Origin: Coraliomargarita sp. CAG:312
GTDB taxonomy: Bacteria > Verrucomicrobiota > Verrucomicrobiia > Opitutales > Intestinicryptomonadaceae
DNA: 14,507 nt
Direction: 5' to 3'
NCBI GenBank assembly: GCA_000438015.1
Contig: FR901546.1
Location: forward strand, 3,061-17,567
A model generated the notes under the pieces. That model ran no database searches and was not told the origin of the DNA. It saw only the letters and a list, made by a program, of their open reading frames with translations. The translations under genes were made by a program, and so were the position numbers. Below are positions 1 through 7,887 of the stretch, in pieces (position 1 is the stretch's first letter; each line of letters starts with the position of its first letter).

Positions 1-1
1 G

Positions 2-1135
2 GTTCTAGCCGATGCGGCGTCTTCTGCGCCAGCGTGTTCCGGAGCTTGCGAATTTGCCGTTGACGTTCTACTCAAAGTGGTGTTCTCCTTGGTGTGCGTG
101 GTTGTTGTTATGAGCTTTGCTGGCTTGAGCGTGGTGGCGGAGCGCAAAGTTTGCGCGTATATTCAAGGCAGATACGGTCCAAACCGCACGGCTATTCCGA
201 TAATTGCGGCGATTCCCCTTTTAGGGAATTTTCTCAAGAAAAACGGGCTTATGCAGCTTGTCGCGGACGGGCTGAAATTCCTTTTAAAAGAGGATCCCCT
301 GCCAGCGCACGTCAATAAGTTCTGGTACATGATTGCGCCTGTCATGTCTTTGTCTCCCGTTCTGATTGCCGCATGTGTCATACCGTTCGGCGTGTATTGG
401 ACCGACGGAGGGGTTATGGCTCCCCTGGCGGTCGCTAATTTCGACGCATCGCTTCTGTTCGCTTTGGCAATAGGCGCGCTGGGCGTTTACGGAGCAATAA
501 TGGCGGGGTGGTCGTCAAACAGCAAATTCCCGTATATGGGCGGAATGAGGGCGTCGGCGCAAGTGATAAGCTACGAGCTGGCCATGGGGCTTTCGGTTTT
601 GTCCGTTGTTTTGATGGTGGGAACTAGGGCGGATGTCGACAGCCCGCTCAGCATGTTTGAGATAGGCAGGGCGCAAGAGGGGCTATGGTTCTGCATAACC
701 CAGCCTGTCGCCGCCCTGATATTTTTGATAGCGCTGTTTGCGGAGACAAACAGGCTTCCGTTTGATATGGCGGAAAGCGAGACAGACCTTGTGAGCGGTT
801 TCCATACGGAGTACGGAAGTTTTAAGTTCGGCCTTTTCTTCGTGGGGGAATACGGGCATATGGTTGTTGGGTCGTCTCTTTTCATAACGCTTTTTTTGGG
901 AGCTTGGAATCCTTTTCCAGGCCTTGTTTGGCCGGAAACTTGGGGGTGGGTCAGCTCGGTGCTTTCGCTCCTGACGTTCCTTGCGAAAATTGCCGCGATG
1001 CTTTTCTTCTTTATATGGGTTCGTTGGACTCTTCCGCGGTTCCGCTACGACCAGGTTATGAGAATAGGGTGGAAGGCTATGGTGCCTTTGGCTCTTTTAA
1101 ACTTTGTTGCCTATCTCGTTTTTGTTTCAATTTAA
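2..1135 (+). CDS. nuoH: NADH-quinone oxidoreductase subunit H (5'-partial)
   Basis: Membrane subunit of complex I that forms part of the quinone-binding cavity and the first proton path at the junction with the peripheral arm. The frame is open from position 2 with no stop, and the first ~38 codons already encode the hydrophobic start of TM1, so the true start lies just upstream; the first in-window candidates are GTG codons at 77 and 80. Diagnostic motifs are AERKVCAYIQGRYGPNR early in the protein, LVADGLKFLLKED, and the quinone-site loop AETNRLPFDMAESETDLVSG followed by EYGSFKFGLFF. Hydrophobic segments recur through to the C-terminus. Compared with E. coli NuoH there is an extra stretch of roughly 15-20 residues between GPNR and the LVAD motif (about 190-250). 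I believe this occurs in other NuoH proteins of Verrucomicrobiota type, but that is from memory. The stop lies 13 nt before nuoI. Family assignment is near certain; only the N-terminus is open. Confidence 0.96.
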   Translation, partial: VLADAASSAPACSGACEFAVDVLLKVVFSLVCVVVVMSFAGLSVVAERKVCAYIQGRYGPNRTAIPIIAAIPLLGNFLKKNGLMQLVADGLKFLLKEDPLPAHVNKFWYMIAPVMSLSPVLIAACVIPFGVYWTDGGVMAPLAVANFDASLLFALAIGALGVYGAIMAGWSSNSKFPYMGGMRASAQVISYELAMGLSVLSVVLMVGTRADVDSPLSMFEIGRAQEGLWFCITQPVAALIFLIALFAETNRLPFDMAESETDLVSGFHTEYGSFKFGLFFVGEYGHMVVGSSLFITLFLGAWNPFPGLVWPETWGWVSSVLSLLTFLAKIAAMLFFFIWVRWTLPRFRYDQVMRIGWKAMVPLALLNFVAYLVFVSI

Positions 1136-1148
1136 AATCGTCTCTAAA

Positions 1149-1685
1149 ATGGCTATAGTAGTTGAAAGAAAATCTCCGACATTGCTTGAGCGCACCTATC
1201 TGCCTCAAATAATTTCCGGACTGTTTATTACGTTTAAAAATATTTTTAAGCCGCGCGTGACATTGCAGTATCCAGACCAGCCTCCCGTACTGCCGAAGGG
1301 CTACCGGGGAGCCCCGACTTTAGTGCGGGATTCGGAAGGAAGGGAAAAGTGCGTCTCGTGCCAGCTTTGCGAGTTTGTTTGCCCGTCCAAGGCGATTCGC
1401 GTGACTCCCGGGGAGATATCTGCAGATAGCCCTTATGCGTATATAGAAAAAGCGCCCAAGGAGTTTAAAATAGATATGTCGCGGTGCATATTCTGCGGGA
1501 TGTGCGAGGAGGCTTGCCCTGAAAAGGCAATTGTTTTGCAGGACGAATTTTCAATCAATTCCACGACCCGCGCGGGTTTGGTTCGCAACAAACAGGCCCT
1601 CTATGCGGCCGGCGGCGTAATGCCGGACCGAATAAAAAAGTGGAAGAAAGTAAAAGACAACTCCGAGTTCGGGAGGAAACACTAA
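1149..1685 (+). CDS. nuoI: NADH-quinone oxidoreductase subunit I
   Basis: Peripheral-arm subunit of 178 residues that carries two 4Fe-4S clusters (N6a and N6b) passing electrons towards cluster N2 and quinone. Two ferredoxin motifs of CxxCxxCxxxCP form are plain: Cys68, Cys71, Cys74, Cys78 followed by Pro79, and Cys113, Cys116, Cys119, Cys123 followed by Pro124. The N-terminal amphipathic region (YLPQIISGLFITFKNIF) and the YPDQPPVLPKGYRG segment before the clusters are typical of NuoI/TYKY. I chose the ATG at 1149 over an in-frame TTG at 1104 because the earlier start would overlap nuoH by 32 nt and add 15 residues not expected in the family. No Shine-Dalgarno sequence is visible upstream of 1149, so translation may be coupled to nuoH, which ends 13 nt earlier. 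The stop TAA shares its last A with the nuoJ ATG. Confidence 0.97.
   Translation: MAIVVERKSPTLLERTYLPQIISGLFITFKNIFKPRVTLQYPDQPPVLPKGYRGAPTLVRDSEGREKCVSCQLCEFVCPSKAIRVTPGEISADSPYAYIEKAPKEFKIDMSRCIFCGMCEEACPEKAIVLQDEFSINSTTRAGLVRNKQALYAAGGVMPDRIKKWKKVKDNSEFGRKH
1671..1676 (+). promoter_or_regulatory. Shine-Dalgarno site for nuoJ
   Basis: The purine run GGGAGG ends 8 nt before the ATG at 1685, inside the last codons of nuoI. It supports the start at 1685 over the in-frame upstream codon at 1640, and it is the strongest ribosome-binding site in the nuo part of the window. Confidence 0.75.
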
Positions 1686-2203
1686 TGGAAGATTTAATTT
1701 ATTACGCATTTTGCGCTATGGCGATGTTGGGAGCATTGGGCGTGCTTATGGTGCGCGGCTATGTAAATGCGACAATGTCCATGTTGCTGTCTATGCTTGG
1801 CGTTGCAGGACTAATGATACTGATGAAGGCTTACTTCTTGGGGATTTTGATGGTTTCTGTCTATGCAGGCGCGGTATTGGTTTTGTTCGTATTTGTTGTA
1901 ATGTTAATAGGAGACCGCAACGAACAACCTTCGCTTCTTAAGAAGATAGCTCTTTTAGTTTTGTGGGTTCTTGCCGGAGCGGTTGTAGCGTTCTTCCGGC
2001 CCGATTTGGCAAAGTACGCTGCGGAGCAGTCTCCCGAGGCCGGAAATGTTCTTTCTTTGGCTAAAAATTACGGGTACAGCCTGTTCACGACGTTTATGCT
2101 GCCCGTTCAGGTGGCGGGAGCGCTGTTGCTGGCTGCGATGGTAGGCGTTATGGCGGTTTCAAAATCTCCCTCGCGCAAAATTAAAAATAAAAATACGCTT
2201 TGA
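1685..2203 (+). CDS. nuoJ: NADH-quinone oxidoreductase subunit J
   Basis: Membrane subunit of 172 residues, similar to the usual NuoJ length of about 165-185. About five hydrophobic segments are visible. The diagnostic stretch is VYAGAVLVLFVFVVML at residues 59-74, the conserved TM3 with its pi-bulge; Tyr60 corresponds to E. coli Tyr59. This helix is known to change conformation and to connect the quinone cavity to the antiporter chain. The ATG at 1685 overlaps the nuoI stop (TAATG), which implies translational coupling. An in-frame start at 1640 would put a charged, non-family 15-residue extension in front of TM1 and was rejected. The C-terminus ends in a basic tail rich in Lys. A gap of 13 nt separates it from nuoK. 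Confidence 0.95.
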   Translation: MEDLIYYAFCAMAMLGALGVLMVRGYVNATMSMLLSMLGVAGLMILMKAYFLGILMVSVYAGAVLVLFVFVVMLIGDRNEQPSLLKKIALLVLWVLAGAVVAFFRPDLAKYAAEQSPEAGNVLSLAKNYGYSLFTTFMLPVQVAGALLLAAMVGVMAVSKSPSRKIKNKNTL

Positions 2204-2216
2204 CGGGACTTTTATT

Positions 2217-2522
2217 ATGGAAGATTCTTTGACGAAATTTTTATTCCCGGCTCTGATGCTCTTTGCGACAGGCCTGCTGGGCGCGATGTTCAAACGCAAT
2301 TTAATAATAATATTCATGTGCGTGGAGCTCATGTTGTGCGGAGCGATGCTGGCGATGCTGGCGTTCGCATCTGAGTACGGAGATATTCGCGGCGGAGTTT
2401 TCGCGTTTTTTGTTATGACGATAGCTGCTGCGGAGGTGGCTGTCGGGCTTGCCGTTATAACGCGGCTCTTCGTTGTGGACGGAACTATATCCACAAAGAA
2501 TATGAATACATTGGGAGACTGA
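2217..2522 (+). CDS. nuoK: NADH-quinone oxidoreductase subunit K
   Basis: Small membrane subunit of 101 residues with three hydrophobic helices, the standard NuoK/ND4L size. Two membrane glutamates needed for the proton path are present: Glu37 in TM2 (CVELML context, E. coli Glu36) and Glu73 in TM3 (AAAEVAVGLA context, E. coli Glu72). The first helix motif FATGLLGAMFKRNLI and the FFVMTIAAAEVAVGLA motif are family hallmarks. Only a weak purine stretch (GGGA) precedes the ATG. The C-terminus extends about a dozen residues past the last helix and is polar. It ends 1 nt before the nuoL start codon. Confidence 0.96.
   Translation: MEDSLTKFLFPALMLFATGLLGAMFKRNLIIIFMCVELMLCGAMLAMLAFASEYGDIRGGVFAFFVMTIAAAEVAVGLAVITRLFVVDGTISTKNMNTLGD
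2513..2517 (+). promoter_or_regulatory. Shine-Dalgarno site for nuoL
   Basis: GGGAG lies 6 nt before the nuoL ATG at 2524, overlapping the last codons of nuoK. It fixes the start of nuoL and suggests coupling to nuoK, whose TGA ends 1 nt before the ATG. Confidence 0.65.
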
Positions 2523-2523
2523 T

Positions 2524-4434
2524 ATGATTTCTTTCGAACTTTCTATGGTCCTGTTCATTCCGCTCTTTTGCGCGGCGTTTACAGTGGTGTTTTTGCGCAC
2601 ATCAAAATGGGGAGGCGCGGCGCTCTCGGTAATGTCGGCGGCGTTGTCGCTGGGTGTGGTTTTATCCATCATGCTCTCGGCGGACGGGGGGTCGATATTC
2701 AAAAGCTCATGCGAGCTTTTCAGGCTCGGAAATTTTGGGTTGGACTTCGGCTATCTGTTTGACGGGCTTACTAAAAACATGCTGTTTGTCGTTTGTTTTG
2801 TCGGGTTCCTGATACACGTGTTCAGCGTTGGCTATATGGACGACGACCAAAGCAAGGGCAGGTTCTTTGCAGGTTTAAGCTTCTTTATGTTCTCGATGAC
2901 AGGCATAGTGCTGTCTTCAAATCTTGTCATGATGTTTGTATTTTGGGAGCTTGTAGGGTTTAGCTCCTATGCGCTAATAGCGCATTATTCATCGACGGCT
3001 GCCGCGCGCGAGGCGTCTAAAAAAGCTTTCATTGTAAACAGGGTCGGAGATTTCGGATTTCTTTTGGGAATAATATTCTGCTGGACTTCGCTTGGAACGA
3101 CAAGCTTTGTCGAGATGGCGCAGATTTTCCAGACCGACCCCGCAAAAGCTTCGACTGCAATGGGCCTATTGATAACTTGCGGCTTTATAGGCAAGAGCGC
3201 CCAATTCCCGTTGCAGGTTTGGCTTGGAGACGCAATGGCTGGGCCGACTCCGGTTTCCGCCCTAATACACGCAGCAACTATGGTCGCCGCCGGCGTCTTT
3301 ATGATGGCGCGGCTTTCTACTATAGGTTTTCTCACTCCCGGGGTCCTTGAATTTGTTTCCGTTATCTGCGCTTTGATGGCTTTCCTCGCGGGACTTTGGG
3401 CGTTGGGGCAGAGCGATATAAAAAAGATACTCGCCTATTCTACTCTCGCGCACCTTGGGCTGATGGGCGTTGGAATAGGATTGGGGTACGAGCTTGCAAT
3501 GTACCATCTGACTACGCACGCATTCTTCAAGGCCACCTTGTTCCTTGTTGCGGGTTCAATAATACATGCGTGCCACCACGAGCAGAATATCTTTAAAATG
3601 GGCGGAATGTTCAAGCGTATGCCGATTACATCCGCGGTTGCTCTGGTCGCGACGCTTTCGATTATCGCCATACCGTACTTCTCCGGGTATTACAGCAAGG
3701 AGTCTATACTTATAGCCGCTTTTGGCAAGTCGGCGGGAGGGGCTTTTATAGATACTGCAGTCTTCTGGCTTGTAATGGGAGCGGCTTTCTTAACCCCTGT
3801 TTATATGGGCAGGCTTTTCTTCAACGTATTCCTAGGCAAGCCCCATTCACAAAAGGCCGAAAATGCCCGCGAAAGTTCAGCATGGATGACTGTTCCCATA
3901 GTTATTTTGGCCGTTTACTCTTTCGCCGGAGCTTGGAGCTTCGCATACGACATAATTTGGTTTGACGGCAAAATGGACGGATTGATTCCATCGGCGGCTA
4001 CAACTTTCGTAGGCGGCACCTTAAAGTCTTCAATGGCAAAACTTGAGGCTATGCCGCACATGCATACTCTCGAGACCGTCGCCCTGATTATGACTGTCAT
4101 AGGAATACTTTTGTCTTACGCCATTTATGGCGGATCCAGGGGATACGATATTGTAGAGCGCAAATTTCCCCCGCTCTACCGCGCGCTCGAAAAGCACGGC
4201 TGGTTTGACGATGTTTACGACTATTATGTGAAAAAAGTACAACAAAGGTTCGCAACATTCCTTGCGACATTTGTAGATTTGTTCCTCATCGAGCTTCTCT
4301 GGGTGAGGGGAATCGGAATAGTATGTTCGGTGACCGGCATGGGAATAAGGAAACTCCACGATTGTTCGGCAAACTCGCAAATCAAATGGATGGTTGCGGG
4401 GGTATTGCTGCTGATGGTCTTAATATTTGCATAG
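2524..4434 (+). CDS. nuoL: NADH-quinone oxidoreductase subunit L
   Basis: Most distal antiporter-like proton-pumping subunit of complex I, 636 residues (E. coli 613). Expected key residues are in place: Glu142 in TM5 (VFWELVGFSSYAL), Lys224 in TM7 (IGKSAQFPLQVWLGDAMAG), the PTPVSALIHAATMVAAG motif with His249 in TM8, Lys336 in the THAFFKATLF motif, HACHHEQNIFKMGG, and Lys392 in the TM12 context GYYSKES. In many homologues the residue after that lysine is Asp; here it is Glu. The region after about residue 530, with KHGWFDDVYDYYVKKVQQRF, fits the long lateral amphipathic helix and the anchoring C-terminal TM helix (MVAGVLLLMVLIFA). The start at 2524 has a good GGGAG site. A gap of 12 nt separates it from nuoM. 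Confidence 0.98.
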   Translation: MISFELSMVLFIPLFCAAFTVVFLRTSKWGGAALSVMSAALSLGVVLSIMLSADGGSIFKSSCELFRLGNFGLDFGYLFDGLTKNMLFVVCFVGFLIHVFSVGYMDDDQSKGRFFAGLSFFMFSMTGIVLSSNLVMMFVFWELVGFSSYALIAHYSSTAAAREASKKAFIVNRVGDFGFLLGIIFCWTSLGTTSFVEMAQIFQTDPAKASTAMGLLITCGFIGKSAQFPLQVWLGDAMAGPTPVSALIHAATMVAAGVFMMARLSTIGFLTPGVLEFVSVICALMAFLAGLWALGQSDIKKILAYSTLAHLGLMGVGIGLGYELAMYHLTTHAFFKATLFLVAGSIIHACHHEQNIFKMGGMFKRMPITSAVALVATLSIIAIPYFSGYYSKESILIAAFGKSAGGAFIDTAVFWLVMGAAFLTPVYMGRLFFNVFLGKPHSQKAENARESSAWMTVPIVILAVYSFAGAWSFAYDIIWFDGKMDGLIPSAATTFVGGTLKSSMAKLEAMPHMHTLETVALIMTVIGILLSYAIYGGSRGYDIVERKFPPLYRALEKHGWFDDVYDYYVKKVQQRFATFLATFVDLFLIELLWVRGIGIVCSVTGMGIRKLHDCSANSQIKWMVAGVLLLMVLIFA

Positions 4435-4436
4435 GA
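4433..4436 (+). promoter_or_regulatory. Probable Shine-Dalgarno site for nuoM
   Basis: AGGA overlaps the TAG stop codon of nuoL and lies 10 nt upstream of the nuoM ATG at 4447. Spacing is slightly long but acceptable. The overlap suggests that ribosomes ending nuoL can re-initiate on nuoM. Confidence 0.45.
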
Positions 4437-4446
4437 AACGGATTTT

Positions 4447-5955
4447 ATGGAAACTTCATTTTCGATTTTACTAGTCGCAGGGGTTAGCGCCCCGTTCTTG
4501 TGTGCGGCGCTAATAGCGCTCTTTTGGCCGTGCATAGGAGAGAAATCCGCGCGGGCGCTTTCAGCGGCGTTTTCGGGCATTTCATTGGCCGCGGCTCTAG
4601 TCCTATGGGGAGTATATATGGCAAATTACGGGCTAAATATTGGTTTCGCTTTTGTCACTCCCTCTTTTATGTCGTGGGCGGGAATACCGTCAATGGGTCT
4701 GAACGGGGTCTCGATGCCTATTTTTGCGATGGCTGCAATTGTCGGATTTGCCGCAGTTCTTTGGGCTGCTAAAACAGACATCAGAAATCCGAGGCTGTAC
4801 TTTTTGCTTCTCATGGTAATGCAGGGAGGTTTGATGGGGGCGTTTGCCTCTACGAATCTGTTGTGGATGTACATGTTCCACGAGTTCGCCCTTGTCCCGA
4901 CATTTATAGCAATGTCGGTTTGGGGAGGGGCAGGAAAGAGGATGGCAGCAATGCAAATGGCTGTTTATCTGACGCTGGGAGCGCTGATATCGCTAATCGG
5001 TATAATAGCAATTTATGTGCAGACTAATGCGGCCTCGTTTGGCTTGCAGGACATAGTATTGGCTTTGGCGGCTTTGCCTATGTCCGATTCATGGCAGTCT
5101 TGCGTGTTTGCGCTGCTGCTGTTCGGGTTGGGAACGCTAGTTTCGCTCTTCCCTTTCTACACTTGGGCGCCCCGCACATATTCTGCGGCTCCGACTTCGT
5201 TTGCAATGCTTCATGCGGGGGTTCTTAAAAAGTTTGGGCTATATGTCTTGATACAGGCGGCAGTTCCGCTTTTGCCGGCGGGATGCGCAAATTGGGCTTA
5301 CGCCTTGGCGGTGCTGGCTCTATTTAACGTAGTTTATATCGGTTTGGTCACTATGGCACAGAGAGACCTAAAGATGATGGTCTCTTATTCGAGCGTGGCC
5401 CATATGGGGCTTTGTTTCTTGGGGATAGCGTCGATGTCGGTTCTTGGCGTTGGCGGCGCGGTTTTGCTTATGTTCGGGCACGGTCTAAGCGTGGCGCTGC
5501 TGTTCATGCTGTCAAATGCCGTAGTCAATCGTACCGGAGAATGGAATATGTTGAAGATGGGGGGATTGTATAGGCAAACTCCGGTATTGGCGGGCTTCTT
5601 TATCGCGGCAACTCTGGCAAGCCTAGGGTTGCCGGGATTCGCGAATTTCTGGGGCGAGCTTTCAATTCTTATGAGCCTGTGGTCTTTTAATCCCGCAATA
5701 TGCGCGGTTGCCGCCACCGGAATCATAATTTCGGCAATATACGGGCTGCGAGCCGTTGCGAACATATTTATGGGAGAACCTACAAAAGAGCTTGAGCCGA
5801 AATTTTCGGGGATTAAGGACATGACGGTTTCGGAAAAGATTCCGGCGGTAATTTTATTGGCGGCTCTGCTGTTTGTAGGCTTTTATCCCAAATCCATAAC
5901 ACAGCCGTTGGATTCGGATTTATCGGTTGTGCCCGCATATAATCAATCAAAATAA
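4447..5955 (+). CDS. nuoM: NADH-quinone oxidoreductase subunit M, divergent in TM7
   Basis: Middle antiporter-like proton-pumping subunit, 502 residues (E. coli 509), with about 14 hydrophobic segments. Family features are Glu146 in TM5 (MFHEFALVPTFIAM), the APTSFAMLHAGVLKKFG region of TM8 with Lys262 aligned to E. coli Lys265, the QRDLKMMVSYSSVAHMG motif, FGHGLSVALLFML, and Glu404 in TM12 (GLPGFANFWGE). The oddity is TM7. By alignment to the PLHGWLPDAH motif, the conserved lysine (E. coli Lys234) falls on Leu231 in the context GTLVSLFPFYTW, and the usual PDAH after the Trp is PRTY. There is no other Lys between residues 165 and 260. The reading frame is intact and neighbouring pump residues are kept, so this is substitution and not decay. 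It may be a lineage trait. nuoN follows after 8 nt. Confidence 0.95.
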   Translation: METSFSILLVAGVSAPFLCAALIALFWPCIGEKSARALSAAFSGISLAAALVLWGVYMANYGLNIGFAFVTPSFMSWAGIPSMGLNGVSMPIFAMAAIVGFAAVLWAAKTDIRNPRLYFLLLMVMQGGLMGAFASTNLLWMYMFHEFALVPTFIAMSVWGGAGKRMAAMQMAVYLTLGALISLIGIIAIYVQTNAASFGLQDIVLALAALPMSDSWQSCVFALLLFGLGTLVSLFPFYTWAPRTYSAAPTSFAMLHAGVLKKFGLYVLIQAAVPLLPAGCANWAYALAVLALFNVVYIGLVTMAQRDLKMMVSYSSVAHMGLCFLGIASMSVLGVGGAVLLMFGHGLSVALLFMLSNAVVNRTGEWNMLKMGGLYRQTPVLAGFFIAATLASLGLPGFANFWGELSILMSLWSFNPAICAVAATGIIISAIYGLRAVANIFMGEPTKELEPKFSGIKDMTVSEKIPAVILLAALLFVGFYPKSITQPLDSDLSVVPAYNQSK

Positions 5956-5963
5956 ATTTCTAT

Positions 5964-7412
5964 ATGGAACTCCAAAATATATCATTTGACTGGAACAGCG
6001 TGGCTGCCGAAGCCGTTCTTTTCCTATTCGCGGTTCTTACGATAGTCTTGTCAGCATTTTCCCGGGGGGAAAACAAAGCGGCGCCGGTTTTTGCCATGTG
6101 CGGAATTATGGCGGCTTTATTGGTTGAAATTTTTTGTTCGACCGTCGGCTCCGGGGAAACGTATTTCGGGGGAATGCTATCCGGGGCGTCAAGCTTTGGT
6201 GTGTTCGTGTTGGTGTGCGCGCTTTTGACCGGATTAATGGGATTTGGATATTTCGCCAAGGGCGGAAAGCGAGGCGGCGAGTTCATGGCGGTTTTGATGG
6301 TTTGCACGGCGGCAATGATGCTGTTCGTGAGGGCGAACAACCTTATGTTCGCGTTTATAGCGCTGGAGTGTGCGACGGTATGCTTGTATGTGATGGCTGC
6401 ATGGAGCAGGGGCTCTGCGGCGAGTTTGGAGGCTGCGGTAAAGTACTTGGTCGCCGGCGGCGTGAGCGGATGCCTTTTCCTTTTGGGCATAGCGTTCGTA
6501 TACGGTGCCGGATTGGCTACTGCCCGCGAGCTTTTATTCTTTGAAAACTTCACTTCGGGCATGGGAAACGGGCTGTTTATGTCGGGGTTTGTTCTCATTG
6601 TCGCTGCGGTATTGTTTAAAATTGCGGCTTTCCCCTTCCAATTTTGGTCGCCCGATGTCTATCAAGGAGCTCCGACTCCGGTTTCCGCTTTCTTTGCGGT
6701 CGCGTCCAAGGCCGCAGGCATTGTGTTCCTAGGCAAAATTTTTACTTTTATAGATTTCTCCGGAGGCGGAATGTTCGACATAGCCGACAAAGCCGTCTTT
6801 ACAATATCGGTAATATCGGCGCTTACGATCATAGTCGGCAATTTGGGCGGAATAACCCAGGTGAATGTGAAGCGCCTAATCGGATTTTCGGGGATAGCCA
6901 ACGCAGGTTATTTATTGGTTGCCGTTGCAGCCCTAATCAAAACTGGTTTGATTCCGTTTTTCGAGCTGACCCTATATTTTTACCTGGCTGCTTACATGTT
7001 TGCCAACTACGGCCTTTTCTTTGTCGTGAACCAATTCCAAGGGGAGGACGACAGCGGGCAGACATTTGCGGACTATCGCGGAATGGTGCGCAAGAGTTCT
7101 TTGCTTGAGAGTTCTCTCGTTATAAATCTGGCGTCTTTGGCGGGGATTCCCCCGACGGCCGGATTTTTCGGCAAGCTTCTCATATTAATAATGGCTTGGT
7201 ACGCGCAGCTGTATTGGCTGATGGCGATCATGATTTTTGGTTCGGTGGTTTCGATATACTACTATTTCGGATGGATGAGGGCTTCGCTTGATTTTGCGGA
7301 CGGCGGAGAGCGCCCGCTGCGCGAAAATGGTGCGCTAGCTCCCACTCTTTATGCGCTTTCGGCATCCACCCTATTTTTCGGCGTAATAGTATTTTTCGTT
7401 GTGGAGCTTTAA
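5964..7412 (+). CDS. nuoN: NADH-quinone oxidoreductase subunit N
   Basis: Antiporter-like subunit next to NuoK, 482 residues (E. coli 485). All expected pump residues are visible: Glu135 in TM5 (FIALECATVCLYVM), Lys219 in TM7 (VLFKIAAFPFQFWSPDVYQG), Lys249 in TM8 (APTPVSAFFAVASKAAG), and Lys404 in TM12 (GIPPTAGFFGKLLI). The motif KRLIGFSGIANAGYLL is also typical of NuoN. The start ATG at 5964 lies 8 nt after the nuoM stop in an AT-rich stretch without a Shine-Dalgarno sequence, so coupling to nuoM is likely. It is the last gene of the canonical nuo order. No GC-rich hairpin followed by a T-run lies behind it in the 49-nt gap, so the transcript may continue into the next genes. Confidence 0.97.
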   Translation: MELQNISFDWNSVAAEAVLFLFAVLTIVLSAFSRGENKAAPVFAMCGIMAALLVEIFCSTVGSGETYFGGMLSGASSFGVFVLVCALLTGLMGFGYFAKGGKRGGEFMAVLMVCTAAMMLFVRANNLMFAFIALECATVCLYVMAAWSRGSAASLEAAVKYLVAGGVSGCLFLLGIAFVYGAGLATARELLFFENFTSGMGNGLFMSGFVLIVAAVLFKIAAFPFQFWSPDVYQGAPTPVSAFFAVASKAAGIVFLGKIFTFIDFSGGGMFDIADKAVFTISVISALTIIVGNLGGITQVNVKRLIGFSGIANAGYLLVAVAALIKTGLIPFFELTLYFYLAAYMFANYGLFFVVNQFQGEDDSGQTFADYRGMVRKSSLLESSLVINLASLAGIPPTAGFFGKLLILIMAWYAQLYWLMAIMIFGSVVSIYYYFGWMRASLDFADGGERPLRENGALAPTLYALSASTLFFGVIVFFVVEL

Positions 7413-7461
7413 AATATATTGATTATTTGGCGTTTGCGTCTAAAACGGAATCTTATTGTCT

Positions 7462-7830
7462 ATGAAAAAAATACTACCTATATTAGCCGTTTCGGCGTTG
7501 CTTTGTTCTTGCGAAACCGAAGACAAGGATATTTACAGCCGGCAAATTCAGATCGACAGCAATCCTACGGGAACGACTATTGTTATAGACGGGCTGCGTC
7601 TAGGTAAAACTCCTATGAGCGTAGGGGTTGAAACAAACGATTCCGGATGTTTTGTTAGAAAAACCGTAATAACCGCCATCCCTTCCGATTCAGGATTGCA
7701 TACGCAAGTTGTCACGTTTCCGGCCTTTAGAATGGACGACGGCGGCAAGAGCATTGTTCCTGAAAAAATATTTTTCGACCTCACTAAAAGTCCGGCTGAA
7801 GGCGGAGGTGTAAAAATAAACGAAGATTAG
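7462..7830 (+). CDS. Small PEGA-domain lipoprotein
   Basis: Predicted lipoprotein of 122 residues; function unknown. The N-terminus has a Lys-Lys n-region, a short hydrophobic core, and a lipobox ending LCSC, with Cys17 as the lipidated residue, so the mature protein would be membrane-anchored in the envelope. Residues about 29-57 match the PEGA pattern: IQIDSNPTGTTIVIDGLRLG then KTP, a small beta fold seen in surface-layer and envelope proteins. The rest is polar with a possible beta-strand TQVVTFPAFRM and a loose C-terminal tail. Start: ATG at 7462, giving a compact signal peptide; an in-frame TTG two codons earlier (7456) is possible. No Shine-Dalgarno is visible. It lies 49 nt after nuoN and 57 nt before trpB on the same strand, so it may be co-transcribed, but no role in complex I is implied by its sequence. 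Confidence 0.85.
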   Translation: MKKILPILAVSALLCSCETEDKDIYSRQIQIDSNPTGTTIVIDGLRLGKTPMSVGVETNDSGCFVRKTVITAIPSDSGLHTQVVTFPAFRMDDGGKSIVPEKIFFDLTKSPAEGGGVKINED

Positions 7831-7887
7831 AAATTTTCCGCCTGCCTGCGAATACTTCAACAAGCAATAAAACTACAATCTAAAAAT

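Noticed and set aside
77..82. GTG codons as the true nuoH start
   Set aside because: Starting here would cut TM1 short by family standards. The frame is open to position 2 and upstream codons (FAVDVLLKVVF) continue the hydrophobic helix, so the start lies outside the window.
1104..1148. An upstream TTG start for nuoI
   Set aside because: It would overlap nuoH and add 15 residues absent from the family. The ATG at 1149 gives a standard NuoI N-terminus.
5960..6598. A 212-codon minus-strand frame opposite nuoN
   Set aside because: nuoN is unambiguous on the plus strand with all key residues. The antisense product is low-complexity (Ala/Pro/Asn/Thr-rich), as expected of a shadow.
7413..7461. 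A terminator after nuoN
   Set aside because: No GC-rich stem followed by a T-run is present in the gap. It is simply AT-rich.
7874..7879. TACAAT as a -10 box for a trpB promoter
   Set aside because: The matching -35 region 17 nt upstream (AATACT) is poor, and the start of transcription would fall on the ATG. A leaderless transcript is possible but cannot be supported from sequence alone.
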